From Fimenecus sp045613585 (GTDB lineage Bacteria > Bacillota > Clostridia > Oscillospirales > Acutalibacteraceae), in assembly GCA_045613585.1 (NCBI GenBank), contig JAZLBG010000102.1, positions 1-27,304 on the forward strand: 27,304 nucleotides of DNA. Reading direction: 5' to 3'. The position numbers were made by a program, and so were the translations under genes. Below are positions 16,250-23,197 of this stretch, in pieces. The stretch's first letter is position 1; every line of letters begins with the position of its first letter. Below the pieces are notes generated by a model that saw nothing but the letters and a program-made list of their open reading frames with translations, did not search any database and was not told the DNA's origin.

Positions 16250-16414
16250 GTGAATGCCTATTGATTCTGTGATGTAAATATACACGAGTAAATTTTTTAT
16301 CAGATTGTTTCAAAAACGGAGATAATACTTTGTGTATTATCGAGTATTTTGAGGCAAAAAAGACGGAAAATTCACCGTGTAGATTTGCATCAAAATGGGT
16401 CAATAGGTATTCAC
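16250..16414. mobile_element. MITE-like 165-bp long inverted repeat
   Basis: The ends GTGAATGCCTATTGA (16250-16264) and TCAATAGGTATTCAC (16400-16414) are inverted copies differing at one of 15 positions. The match continues inward with gaps: ATGTAAATATACACGAGT against ATGCAAATCTACACGGTG. The arms meet at a perfect apex, GATAATAC (16321-16328) and GTATTATC (16334-16341). The whole element is therefore one long imperfect hairpin with arms of about 80 bases. It has no coding capacity. No clear target-site duplication is visible. It begins seven bases beyond the ylbF stop and would be transcribed in the ylbF-mutS message. It could be a MITE or a large structured RNA, and the mobile-element label is inference. 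Confidence 0.6.
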
Positions 16415-16421
16415 AAAATAA

Positions 16422-16850
16422 TTAGTGTGAGCAGCCTTCGTCGCCACAGTCACAATGACAACCTGAGCAGTCGCCACCGCACTGATGTGCTGTTGGGTCG
16501 CAAGTATCAGGGTCATCACCATTTACGCACATAGCAAGAATACCTGTAAGGAAGTTCATAAGGTCATCAATGTCTTTTCTTGCCATTTCGTAGTTACGCA
16601 TATTTTCATTCATCATGATTTCTGTGTAAACGCCACGGAATTCTTCATCATAAGCCTTCATTTTGCCTTCGTCTGGCTGTTCTTTTGATGCTTCGTGCTG
16701 GTATGAAACCTGAATAAGCTGAATTTTGCTCATAAGTTCATTAAGAGCAGTATCTTTTTCGTTTGCTTCGATTGCTTTCTGCATTGCAAGATATCTTTCA
16801 TCCTGCTGAATTGCTTTACCAAGCTCTCTTGTAAGTTTTTCAAGTGACAT
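16422..16850 (-). CDS. YlbF/YmcA-family regulator with Cys-rich C-terminal tail
   Basis: A 142-residue protein. Residues 1-105 form the helical YlbF/YmcA domain (SLEKLTRELGKAIQQDERY, KIQLIQVSYQHEA, YEMARKDIDDLMNFL). In Bacillus, YlbF, YmcA and YaaT form a complex that supports RNase Y-dependent mRNA processing and carries iron-sulfur clusters. Here the last ~34 residues hold eight cysteines and several His and Asp residues (CGGDCSGCHCDCGDEGC), an apparent metal-binding tail. The position after miaB and before mutS is the position of ymcA in Bacillus (ymcB-ymcA-cotE-mutS), supporting a YmcA-like role. The start has an AAAGGAG site. Whether the tail binds Fe-S, Zn or another metal is unknown. 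Confidence 0.85.
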   Translation of the reverse strand: MSLEKLTRELGKAIQQDERYLAMQKAIEANEKDTALNELMSKIQLIQVSYQHEASKEQPDEGKMKAYDEEFRGVYTEIMMNENMRNYEMARKDIDDLMNFLTGILAMCVNGDDPDTCDPTAHQCGGDCSGCHCDCGDEGCSH

Positions 16851-16886
16851 AGTTTTGTACTCCTTTATATTTACTATATTTTTTGA

Positions 16887-18299
16887 TTAATTTATTAACT
16901 CGCCTCTGACGAGCCAATTTAACGGCTCTGTCACTTTTACATGACAGAATTTGCCTATTAAATCTGTATTTGTGCAAGGAAATTCAATAATAACATTACC
17001 ATCTGTACGACCTGCTAAATAGCCTTCAAGGGTTTTGCTTTCACCCTCACAAAGTACGCGGTATGTTTTGCCTTGCATATCTGCACTATGATTTGCTGCA
17101 ATACTTTCTTGCAAATCACAAAGTTCTTTGAACCATTTATTCTTTTCATCATAAGGAATTGGGTCTGGCATTTCTGCCGCTTTTGTCCCCTTTCTACTTG
17201 AAAAAATAAATGTGAAAAGTGATGTATAACCAACCTCTTTTACAAGTGATAAAGTATCACAGAATTCTTCATAAGTTTCCCCAGGGAAGCCTACAATTAT
17301 ATCACTTGTAAGTGAAAGTCCTTCAATTTTCTCTTTAGCATAATTTATGAGCTCAAGGTACTTTTCGCGAGTATAACGACGATTCATTTCTTTAAGAATT
17401 CTGTTATTACCTGACTGCACAGGAAGATGAATATGCTTTGATGCTTTTTCGCACTCTGCAATTGTGTCGATGAGTTCTTTTGTGCAATCTTTAGGATGTG
17501 AAGTCATAAAACGGATTGTGAAATCGCCATCTATTGCATTTAATTCACGAATAAGCTTTGAGAAGTTAATATCTTCTTCAAGACCTTTGCCGTAAGAGTT
17601 AACATTTTGACCGAGAAGAGTAATATCTTTGTACCCTTCTGCTACTATCTGCTTAAACTCTGCGATAATATCGGCAGATTTTCTGCTACGCTCTCTTCCC
17701 CTTACATAAGGCACTACACAATATGTGCAGAAGTTATCACAACCATACATAATTGGCAACCATGCTTTTGCAGAATTATCACGAAGTGCAGGAATACCTT
17801 CTGCAACAGGATTTGTTTCTGTCATATCTGCGAAAAATCGTTTACCCCGTGTAAGATATGTTTTGAAAATTTCAGGTACAAGATACTGATTATGTGTACC
17901 AAAAACTATATCAACAAATGGATAACTCTTATGAAGTTTTTCGCGAATATGAGTTTGTTGCATCATACAACCACAAAGTGCAATAATGAGATTAGGATTG
18001 GACTGCTTTAGTTTTTTTATAGCTCCTACATTACCAAAAACACGGTCTTCGGCGTGTTCACGAATTGCACAAGTGTTATAAAGAATTAAATCGGCTTCTT
18101 CTTTTTCTTCTGTCATAAGGTAACCCATCATTGAGAGTTGACCTTTGATTCGTTCACTATCGGCAACATTACCTTGGCAACCATAAGTATGCACAAAGGC
18201 TTTAGGTTGTTTGCCATGACGAATAAGAAGAAGTTCACTCACTTCATCTGCTATATTCTTTTGTAATTCTATTTGTTCTGTGCTTACAAAATTTGTCAA
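16887..18299 (-). CDS. miaB: tRNA-2-methylthio-N6-dimethylallyladenosine synthase
   Basis: A 470-residue radical-SAM methylthiotransferase that converts i6A37, made by MiaA, to ms2i6A37 in tRNA. The N-terminal MTTase domain carries cluster cysteines in TYGCQGN, NTCAIRE and ALCGCMMQ. The radical-SAM motif is CDNFCTYCVVPY with the C-x3-C-x2-C spacing, and the TRAM domain closes the protein (about residues 405-468). The start codon is TTG at 18299. AAAGGAAG lies seven bases upstream, inside the 3' end of the hydrolase gene, and no suitable ATG exists nearby. It starts two bases after the hydrolase stop. It is adjacent to the YmcA-like gene as in Bacillus. Confidence 0.95.
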   Translation of the reverse strand: MTNFVSTEQIELQKNIADEVSELLLIRHGKQPKAFVHTYGCQGNVADSERIKGQLSMMGYLMTEEKEEADLILYNTCAIREHAEDRVFGNVGAIKKLKQSNPNLIIALCGCMMQQTHIREKLHKSYPFVDIVFGTHNQYLVPEIFKTYLTRGKRFFADMTETNPVAEGIPALRDNSAKAWLPIMYGCDNFCTYCVVPYVRGRERSRKSADIIAEFKQIVAEGYKDITLLGQNVNSYGKGLEEDINFSKLIRELNAIDGDFTIRFMTSHPKDCTKELIDTIAECEKASKHIHLPVQSGNNRILKEMNRRYTREKYLELINYAKEKIEGLSLTSDIIVGFPGETYEEFCDTLSLVKEVGYTSLFTFIFSSRKGTKAAEMPDPIPYDEKNKWFKELCDLQESIAANHSADMQGKTYRVLCEGESKTLEGYLAGRTDGNVIIEFPCTNTDLIGKFCHVKVTEPLNWLVRGELIN

Positions 18300-18301
18300 A
18301 A

Positions 18302-19246
18302 TTAAACTTCCTTTGTATATATAGATAATAAAAATTTCAGAACATCGTTAAATACGACATCGTTATCTGTTTCGTTGAGAATTTCGTGGCGCATTCCTGG
18401 ATAAAGAATTGTTGTTGGGTCAATGCCTGCACCTGCAAGTGAATCTGCAACTGCTAACACACCTTTACCGTTCATACCAACTGGGTCATTGGCACCTGAG
18501 ATAATCATAACTGGTAACTCTTTTGGCATTCTAAAACACCATGCTGAATCACATGCTTCGCGCATAATGTTATAAATATCACGATACCCTGCAAGAGTAT
18601 ATGTGAATCCGCAAAGCTCATCATTTGAATATGCAAGACGATTATCAGCATTTTCTGAAAGCCAAGCGAGAGCACTTTCTTCTTTCTTTGGTGACATCAT
18701 AGAAAAGCCTTTATTCATAATTTCGGCAACCTTGTCAACTCTTCTCATAACGCCATATTTTGCAACAAGCATATCAATAAGGTCAACGCCTGCATTGATA
18801 AGGTCAGGCATATCACCTGTGCCACAAAGGATTACACCATCAAGCTCATAACCAAAATGAGTTGCATAAATTCTTGCACAGAATGAGCCCATTGAATGAC
18901 CAAAAAGGAAATATGGAATATCTGGGTTTCTTTTCTTCATAATTTTTGTAAGAATGTGCATATCGTCAACAAGACGCTTATCACCATTTTCTTCACCCAT
19001 AAATCCAATTTCTGCACGACACTCAATGCTCTTGCCATGACCTAAATGGTCATTACCACAAACTACAAATCCGTTTGATGCAAGAAAACGAGCAAAGGCG
19101 TCATAACGAGCAATATGCTCTGCCATACCATGAGTAAGTTGAACGATACCGATAGGTGTTAATTCGTCATCTTCCCAAATTAAAGTTCTTATTTTATTTA
19201 ACCCATTTGATGAGTTGAAATACGCTTCTTTTCTAACCAATGCCAT
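18302..19246 (-). CDS. Alpha/beta hydrolase, monoacylglycerol-lipase-like
   Basis: A 314-residue serine hydrolase of the lysophospholipase/monoglyceride lipase type (Hydrolase_4). The oxyanion loop is LTHGMAEH (38-44). The nucleophile elbow is GHSMGS with Ser118. The acid is probably the Asp in SGANDPVG, and the catalytic His is in GMRHEILNE. A helical cap lies between about residues 145 and 235. There is no signal peptide, so it probably acts in the cytosol. The frame is open to 19288. ATG 19246 has a GGAGGG site and lies downstream of a well-formed promoter, so the shorter form is chosen. It is the first gene of the 17-kb minus-strand cluster. The substrate is unknown but likely a small ester or lysolipid. 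Confidence 0.9.
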   Translation of the reverse strand: MALVRKEAYFNSSNGLNKIRTLIWEDDELTPIGIVQLTHGMAEHIARYDAFARFLASNGFVVCGNDHLGHGKSIECRAEIGFMGEENGDKRLVDDMHILTKIMKKRNPDIPYFLFGHSMGSFCARIYATHFGYELDGVILCGTGDMPDLINAGVDLIDMLVAKYGVMRRVDKVAEIMNKGFSMMSPKKEESALAWLSENADNRLAYSNDELCGFTYTLAGYRDIYNIMREACDSAWCFRMPKELPVMIISGANDPVGMNGKGVLAVADSLAGAGIDPTTILYPGMRHEILNETDNDVVFNDVLKFLLSIYTKEV

Positions 19247-19299
19247 AACTTTTCCCTCCAAAATGCATTTTTGTGCATAATAATGCATAATATCAATTT

Positions 19300-19328
19300 A
19301 TTATACTACAAAACACTGTTTTTGTCAT
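19300..19328 (-). promoter_or_regulatory. Promoter for the hydrolase-miaB-ylbF-mutS run
   Basis: On minus, ATGACA (19328-19323), a 17-base spacer and a perfect TATAAT (19305-19300). The spacer contains the dyad AAAAC-AGT-GTTTT. The ~47-base leader has three TGCAT words near 19264-19286, possibly an operator. Confidence 0.7.
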
Positions 19329-19398
19329 TAAAAATCTTTAATTTTTTCAAAAAAATAATTTTTGTAAAGTTTACTATCTGTCACAAAAGTTTTTCGTT

Positions 19399-19476
19399 AT
19401 TTTTTATATATTTTAGTTATAAAAAATAGCAAATCTGACCAATTATCAAGGTTTTCGCGGTATTATCTATATAGAT
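19399..19476. other. AT-rich noncoding region with two palindromes
   Basis: The 306-base gap 19247-19552 holds two divergent promoters and, between them, these dyads. One is ATTTTTTATA (19399-19408) facing TATAAAAAAT (19418-19427), perfect over 10 bp. The other is the 12-base palindrome ATCTATATAGAT (19465-19476). Both are AT-only or nearly so and may be chance in this composition, though the second could be an operator upstream of the SCP2 gene. I see no ORF or RNA gene here. Confidence 0.3.
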
Positions 19477-19493
19477 TTTAGGTGATTTCAAAT

Positions 19494-19522
19494 TTGCATT
19501 GAATTCTGCTTTATGATAAAAT
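19494..19522 (+). promoter_or_regulatory. Possible promoter of the SCP2 gene
   Basis: TTGCAT (19494-19499), a 17-base spacer and TAAAAT (19517-19522). An overlapping alternative is TTGAAT (19499-19504) with TTATAA (19522-19527). Either gives a leader of about 20-25 bases. Confidence 0.4.
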
Positions 19523-19552
19523 TATAAAAAAGAAAATAAGGAGTGAAAAATA

Positions 19553-19876
19553 ATGACATACGAACAAGTTGTAGCTAAAGTTAAAGCTAAATTTCAGAAT
19601 GTTGATGCAAGTGCTATTGATGGCGTAGTTGCTTTACAGATTAACCTTGAAGGTAAAAATGTAAATGGTATTTTCTATATTGAAGTTAAAGACCACAATG
19701 TTAATGTTGAACCTTATGAATACTATGACAGACACGCTATTGTTACAGTTAACCCAACAAATCTTTTGAAACTTGTTGAAGGTAAACTTGACCCAATTGA
19801 AGCGTATAACAAAGGTAAAGTTGTAATTGATGGCGACGCTGGTGCAGTGCTTACAGTAATTAACTTGGTTAAATAA
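19553..19876 (+). CDS. SCP2 sterol-carrier-domain protein
   Basis: A 107-residue protein made of a single SCP2 domain, a fold with a hydrophobic tunnel that binds lipids or acyl chains. The domain pattern is recognisable: the N-terminal helix (TYEQVVAKVKAKF) is followed by the sheet (GVVALQINLEGKNVNGIFYIEVKD). The C-terminal helices carry VNPTNLLKLVEGKLDPIEAYNKGKVVIDGDAGAVLTVINLV, the usual 'G-x-D-P..A...G-x-..GD' stretch. It has no signal peptide. AAGGAG lies nine bases before the ATG. Codons are strongly biased (AAA, GTT, GAA), suggesting good expression. It is monocistronic, between a promoter and a terminator. The ligand is unknown, as for most bacterial single-domain SCP2 proteins. Confidence 0.85.
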   Translation: MTYEQVVAKVKAKFQNVDASAIDGVVALQINLEGKNVNGIFYIEVKDHNVNVEPYEYYDRHAIVTVNPTNLLKLVEGKLDPIEAYNKGKVVIDGDAGAVLTVINLVK

Positions 19877-19885
19877 AATTTCAAC

Positions 19886-19909
19886 GGCGGGGTCAAGACC
19901 CCGCCCTAC
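19886..19909 (+). repeat. Short palindromic repeat, GGCGGG type (copy B3)
   Basis: A perfect 9-bp stem, GGCGGGGTC (19886-19894) and GACCCCGCC (19897-19905), with loop AA, followed by CTAC. It sits 9 bases after the SCP2 stop and just before a separate U-rich terminator. Confidence 0.8.
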
Positions 19910-19918
19910 CTTTTTATT

Positions 19919-19950
19919 GCTCTTTCTCATATGAGAAGAGCTTTTTATTT
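19919..19950 (+). terminator. Intrinsic terminator of the SCP2 gene
   Basis: GCTCTT-T-CTCAT (19919-19930) pairs with ATGAG-AAGAGC (19931-19941) with one bulged T, followed by TTTTTATTT. Confidence 0.85.
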
Positions 19951-19955
19951 TATAC

Positions 19956-19983
19956 TTTACTTTTAAATTTTATGTGGTATAAT
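19956..19983 (+). promoter_or_regulatory. Promoter of the Gfo/Idh/MocA gene
   Basis: TTTACT (19956-19961), a 16-base spacer ending in TGTGG and a perfect TATAAT (19978-19983), directly after the SCP2 terminator. The leader is about 30 bases. Confidence 0.5.
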
Positions 19984-20021
19984 TCATTTGATTAAAATTC
20001 GCGTACAAATGAGATGATATT

Positions 20022-21320
20022 ATGTCAAAACCTATTACTGCCATTATTGTTGGTGCAGGTCATAGAGCTTTAATTTATGCTGAGCTTGCAATTACAAATC
20101 CTGAACTTATGCAGATTGTTGGCGTTGCTGACCCTAACCCTGTAAGGCGCGAAATGTGCATGAAAAAGTTTGGTTTCGGAGAAGATATGTGCTTTGAGAC
20201 TGCACAGGAATTAGCACAAAAAGGCAAGCTTGCAGATGCAATTATAAATGGTACTATGGACCATCAACATCTTGAAACATCTATTCCCCTTTTAGATGTG
20301 GGATATGATATGCTTTTAGAGAAACCTTTTGCACCTAATGAAGAAGAAATGCGAGAAATCGTAGATTGTGCAAGAAAGAACAATTCAAAGGTTATGATTT
20401 GCCATGTGCTTCGTTATACACCTTTCTATTATGGAATTAAAGAAAGAATTGTATGTGGTGAAATTGGTGATATTATCAATATTCAAACACTTGAACATGT
20501 TAGTTATCACCATCTTTCAACATCATATATTCGTGGTAAATGGGCAAATAGTAAAGAGTGTCACACATCAATGCTTCTTGCAAAATGTTGTCATGACATT
20601 GACATTATGATGTGGCTTATGAGTGAAACAAAGCCTACTCATATTTCAAGTTTTGGTGGTAAATATCAGTTCAAACCTGAAAATGCACCTGAAAATGCAG
20701 GTACTCGTTGTCTGGTTGACTGTCCATTGGTTGAGGATTGCAGATACTCTGCAAAACGACTTTATATTGACCAACCTGAAAGATGGTCATTTTATGTATG
20801 GGACAAATTAGAGCATATTGAAAATCCAACTATTGAAGATAAAATAAATCTTCTTAAGGGTGACTCACCTTATGGCAAGTGTATTTATAAATGTGATAAT
20901 GACGTGGTTGACCATCAGTCTGTACTTGTAAATTTTGCAAGTGGTGCAACGGGCACACACAACCTTGTTGGTGGTAACTCAATGTCACTTCGCAGAATAC
21001 ATATTACAGGTACTAAAGGTGAAATTTATGGCAACTTTGAAGAGTCTAAATTCTATGTTTCAAAAATTCACCCTACAACCACAGATGAGAAAATCGTTGA
21101 AGAAGTTGACCTTAAAGTCACTGGTGATATGGTTGGTGCTTATGGTGGTCACGGTGGCGGTGACGAAAGACTTTCCGCTGACTTCGTTTCATTTGTACGT
21201 GGTGAAAAACCAAGTCTTGCTTGTACTTCAATTTTTGATTCAGTTGCAGGTCACTTGTGTGTTTATCTTGCTGATAAATCAAGAGAAAACGGCGGTATGC
21301 CTCAAGAAGTAATATTATAA
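20022..21320 (+). CDS. Gfo/Idh/MocA-family oxidoreductase with cysteine cluster
   Basis: A 432-residue NAD(P)-dependent oxidoreductase of the glucose-fructose/inositol dehydrogenase type. The N-terminal Rossmann fold begins at TAIIVGAGHRALIYA, and the conserved lysine is in LLEKPFAP. The catalytic histidine-aspartate region is KCCHDIDIMMWLM. The C-terminal sheet domain has TGTHNLVGGNSMS and GTKGEIYGNFE. An insert carries cysteines at 230, 234 and 240 and again at 287 and 291 (KCIYKC), suggesting a metal site in this subgroup. The SD is weak (GAGATGAT). The gene is monocistronic with its own promoter and terminator. The substrate is not determinable; sugars, inositols or glycosides are typical. 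Confidence 0.88.
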   Translation: MSKPITAIIVGAGHRALIYAELAITNPELMQIVGVADPNPVRREMCMKKFGFGEDMCFETAQELAQKGKLADAIINGTMDHQHLETSIPLLDVGYDMLLEKPFAPNEEEMREIVDCARKNNSKVMICHVLRYTPFYYGIKERIVCGEIGDIINIQTLEHVSYHHLSTSYIRGKWANSKECHTSMLLAKCCHDIDIMMWLMSETKPTHISSFGGKYQFKPENAPENAGTRCLVDCPLVEDCRYSAKRLYIDQPERWSFYVWDKLEHIENPTIEDKINLLKGDSPYGKCIYKCDNDVVDHQSVLVNFASGATGTHNLVGGNSMSLRRIHITGTKGEIYGNFEESKFYVSKIHPTTTDEKIVEEVDLKVTGDMVGAYGGHGGGDERLSADFVSFVRGEKPSLACTSIFDSVAGHLCVYLADKSRENGGMPQEVIL

Positions 21321-21334
21321 ATAGATAAAAAATT

Positions 21335-21363
21335 AAGGCAGTCGATTGACTGCCTTTTTTTAA
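21335..21363. terminator. Bidirectional intrinsic terminator
   Basis: A perfect 9-bp stem, AAGGCAGTC (21335-21343) and GACTGCCTT (21348-21356), with loop GATT and a T-run. On minus the hairpin is followed by AATTTTTT, so it can also end the convergent lipoprotein transcript. Confidence 0.85.
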
Positions 21364-21415
21364 TATTTATTTTGTACTAATAAACACAGAAGAATCTTCC
21401 CCTTGTGTTGTAGAT

Positions 21416-22261
21416 TTATGCAAAGTTGATAGAATAAATAGAAGAAATCAAATTATAAAGAACTTGTAATTGCTCGGGTGTTGCATTCAAAATTGTTTCT
21501 ATGGATATTGTAATTGGCTCATAAACCTCTTCTTCGATATATTTAGCAAGGGGATTATATTTATTTATTTCATAATATTCATATATTTTAAAAGTTTTTT
21601 CTGTTTCTTTGAAAGTTTCATAATCAAAAATATATGGTTTTTGACCAAATACAGACATTGCTTGTTCAAATTGAGTTTTTTGGACACCAACGAACAAGCG
21701 AGTTTCACAAATAACACCATCTACATACATTTCTATATTTAATGATACTGGATAAGCAGGAGTTACGGGAAGCGGTGGGTAATATACTTCCGGCAAATAG
21801 TCTGTGTCAAAAACATAAAATGGTGCCTCAATAATATTCATATCAGGGTCCTCATATACCCTTGGTGTTATACTAACAAACTTCCCTACAACATCTTTTC
21901 TTACATCATCTGGTAAAAAACTATAAAAAGGAGAAGCCAAATCAGCTTTCAAAGCATCAGTAACCATTTTGTCATAAGCATTCAGGACATCTTGAGCAGT
22001 AAGTCCTGTTGCTTCAATTTCTGCTTCAGTTCTATGGTTGATTGTTGGTACTTCTTCATATCTTTCCCCATTGTAGTAACCAGTATCTGAATTGCCATCG
22101 CCCCATTTATCTGATTCTTCAATTGATGCAGGTGTAGTAGTTGTGTCAGTTGATTGCATATCTTGTTGAAGCGCACCACAACCTGTCATAGACATAGTAA
22201 GTGATAATATTAAAATGAAAACTGTAATTAGTTTTAATGCTTTCGCTATCTTTTTATTCAT
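21416..22261 (-). CDS. Predicted lipoprotein of unknown function
   Basis: A 281-residue secreted lipoprotein. The N-terminus is MNKKIAKALK, then a hydrophobic stretch, then the lipobox SMTGC with the lipidated Cys near residue 29, so it should be processed by LspA. After a Thr/Ser/Asp-rich linker, a folded region begins near residue 75 (ATGLTAQDVLNAYDKMV). It continues through FYSFLPDDVRKDVVGKFVSITPRVYEDPDMN to the C-terminal ATPEQLQVLYNLISSIYS. I do not recognise the family. The frame starts at 22270, but AGGA spacing favours ATG 22261. It has its own consensus promoter and stands alone. No transporter components are adjacent, so a solute-binding role is not supported. Confidence 0.78.
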   Translation of the reverse strand: MNKKIAKALKLITVFILILSLTMSMTGCGALQQDMQSTDTTTTPASIEESDKWGDGNSDTGYYNGERYEEVPTINHRTEAEIEATGLTAQDVLNAYDKMVTDALKADLASPFYSFLPDDVRKDVVGKFVSITPRVYEDPDMNIIEAPFYVFDTDYLPEVYYPPLPVTPAYPVSLNIEMYVDGVICETRLFVGVQKTQFEQAMSVFGQKPYIFDYETFKETEKTFKIYEYYEINKYNPLAKYIEEEVYEPITISIETILNATPEQLQVLYNLISSIYSINFA

Positions 22262-22309
22262 ATTGCCCATCCTTTTAAATTTACAAAGTTGAGTTTTGTT
22301 TTTTGGTTA

Positions 22310-22338
22310 AATATAGCATTTATAATTTGGTTTGTCAA
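22310..22338 (-). promoter_or_regulatory. Promoter of the lipoprotein gene
   Basis: On minus, a consensus TTGACA (22338-22333), a 17-base spacer and TATATT (22315-22310). The leader is about 42 bases. Confidence 0.75.
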
Positions 22339-22351
22339 TAAAATAGAAAAC

Positions 22352-22420
22352 GGGACGATGTAGGGTGCGAGTGTCCGGTGGACACCTCTGCGAAGCAGAA
22401 GCACCGAATCGTCCCCTACA
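22352..22420 (+). repeat. Composite palindromic repeat, GGGACGAT type with two inner hairpins (copy A4)
   Basis: The outer stem GGGACGAT (22352-22359) and ATCGTCCC (22408-22415) is perfect. An inner stem GGTGC (22364-22368) and GCACC (22401-22405) encloses two hairpins: GTGTCC-GGT-GGACAC (22371-22385) and TCTGC-GAA-GCAGA (22387-22399). It ends in CCTACA like the other A copies. The whole forms a branched, cross-shaped fold. Confidence 0.75.
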
Positions 22421-22425
22421 AATCT

Positions 22426-22476
22426 CTCCCTCAGTCTTTTTCTGCGAAAAAGACAGCCCCCTCGTGAGAGGGAGCC
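22426..22476 (+). repeat. CTCCCTCAGTC-type structured repeat (copy C2)
   Basis: CTCCCTCAGTC, a TTTTTCTGCGAAAAA hairpin, then GACAGCCCCCTCGTG and GAGGGAGCC. The outer CTCCCTC (22426-22432) pairs with GAGGGAG (22468-22474). The flanks match copy C1 at 12972, but the inner stem is different. It lies 15 bases beyond the upp stop codon. Confidence 0.8.
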
Positions 22477-22491
22477 GATATATGTTATATT

Positions 22492-23121
22492 TTATTTTGT
22501 ACCAAAAATTCTGTCGCCTGCGTCACCAAGACCAGGAACAATGTACTTGTGCTCATTGAGTTTTTCGTCAAGTGCTGCACAGTAGATATCAACATCAGGA
22601 TGAGCATCTGCAAGAGCCTGCATTCCTTCAGGAGCTGCAATAATACCCATAAACTTAATTGATTTTGGATTATACTGCTTAATCTGTGCGATAGCGTCAA
22701 TAGCTGAGCCACCTGTTGCAAGCATTGGGTCAAGAACGATTACTTCACGTTCTTCAATATCTGATGGTAATTTGCAGTAATATGGAACAGGAAGAGCAGT
22801 TTCTTCATCTCTATACATACCAATATGACCAACCTTTGCAGATGGAACAAGTGAAAGCACACCGTCAAGCATACCTGTACCTGCACGAAGAATTGGAACG
22901 AATGCAAGAGTTTTACCTGAAATAACCTTTGTTTTTGCAATTGCAACAGGAGTTTCAACTTCAACTTCTACAAGTGGAAGGTCACGAGTTGCTTCATAAC
23001 ACATAAGATTTGCGATTTCAGAAACAAGTGCTCTGAACTCTTTTGAGCCTGTATTCTTATCTCTTAAAAGAGTAAGTTTGTGCTGAATAAGTGGATGATT
23101 TGTAATAATAATGTTTCCCAT
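22492..23121 (-). CDS. upp: Uracil phosphoribosyltransferase
   Basis: A 209-residue salvage enzyme that makes UMP from uracil and PRPP, at the usual family length. The PRPP-binding loop is LDPMLATGGSA. Other signatures are RDKNTGSKEFR, the LVPILRAG-type AFVPILRAGTGM, and the C-terminal uracil-binding YIVPGLGDAGDRIFGT. The frame is open to 23157. ATG 23121 is chosen because it has GGGGGAG upstream, fits the known N-terminus (MGNIIITNHPLIQHKL) and lies within the leader of its own promoter. It follows rpiB, an arrangement similar to Bacillus ywlF-glyA-upp without glyA. Confidence 0.96.
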   Translation of the reverse strand: MGNIIITNHPLIQHKLTLLRDKNTGSKEFRALVSEIANLMCYEATRDLPLVEVEVETPVAIAKTKVISGKTLAFVPILRAGTGMLDGVLSLVPSAKVGHIGMYRDEETALPVPYYCKLPSDIEEREVIVLDPMLATGGSAIDAIAQIKQYNPKSIKFMGIIAAPEGMQALADAHPDVDIYCAALDEKLNEHKYIVPGLGDAGDRIFGTK

Positions 23122-23162
23122 TTTATTCTCCCCCAATTTTACTGGATTTATTTTCACAGATA

Positions 23163-23191
23163 ATTATATACCTATAATTTATAATTTACAA
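23163..23191 (-). promoter_or_regulatory. Promoter of upp
   Basis: On minus, TTGTAA (23191-23186), a 17-base spacer and a perfect TATAAT (23168-23163), placed in the gap after rpiB. The leader is about 35 bases. Confidence 0.65.
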
Positions 23192-23197
23192 GATTTT

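Noticed and set aside
16250..16414. A rho-independent terminator for ylbF.
   Set aside because: The hairpin is far too long, the apex is AT-rich, and no U-run follows its end on minus. A terminator would also cut mutS off, with no separate promoter evident.
22352..22420. A possible tRNA, from the cloverleaf-like fold and length.
   Set aside because: There is no T-loop GGTTCRA, no D-loop pattern and no 7-bp acceptor with discriminator. The outer stem and CCTACA end match the dispersed A repeats instead.
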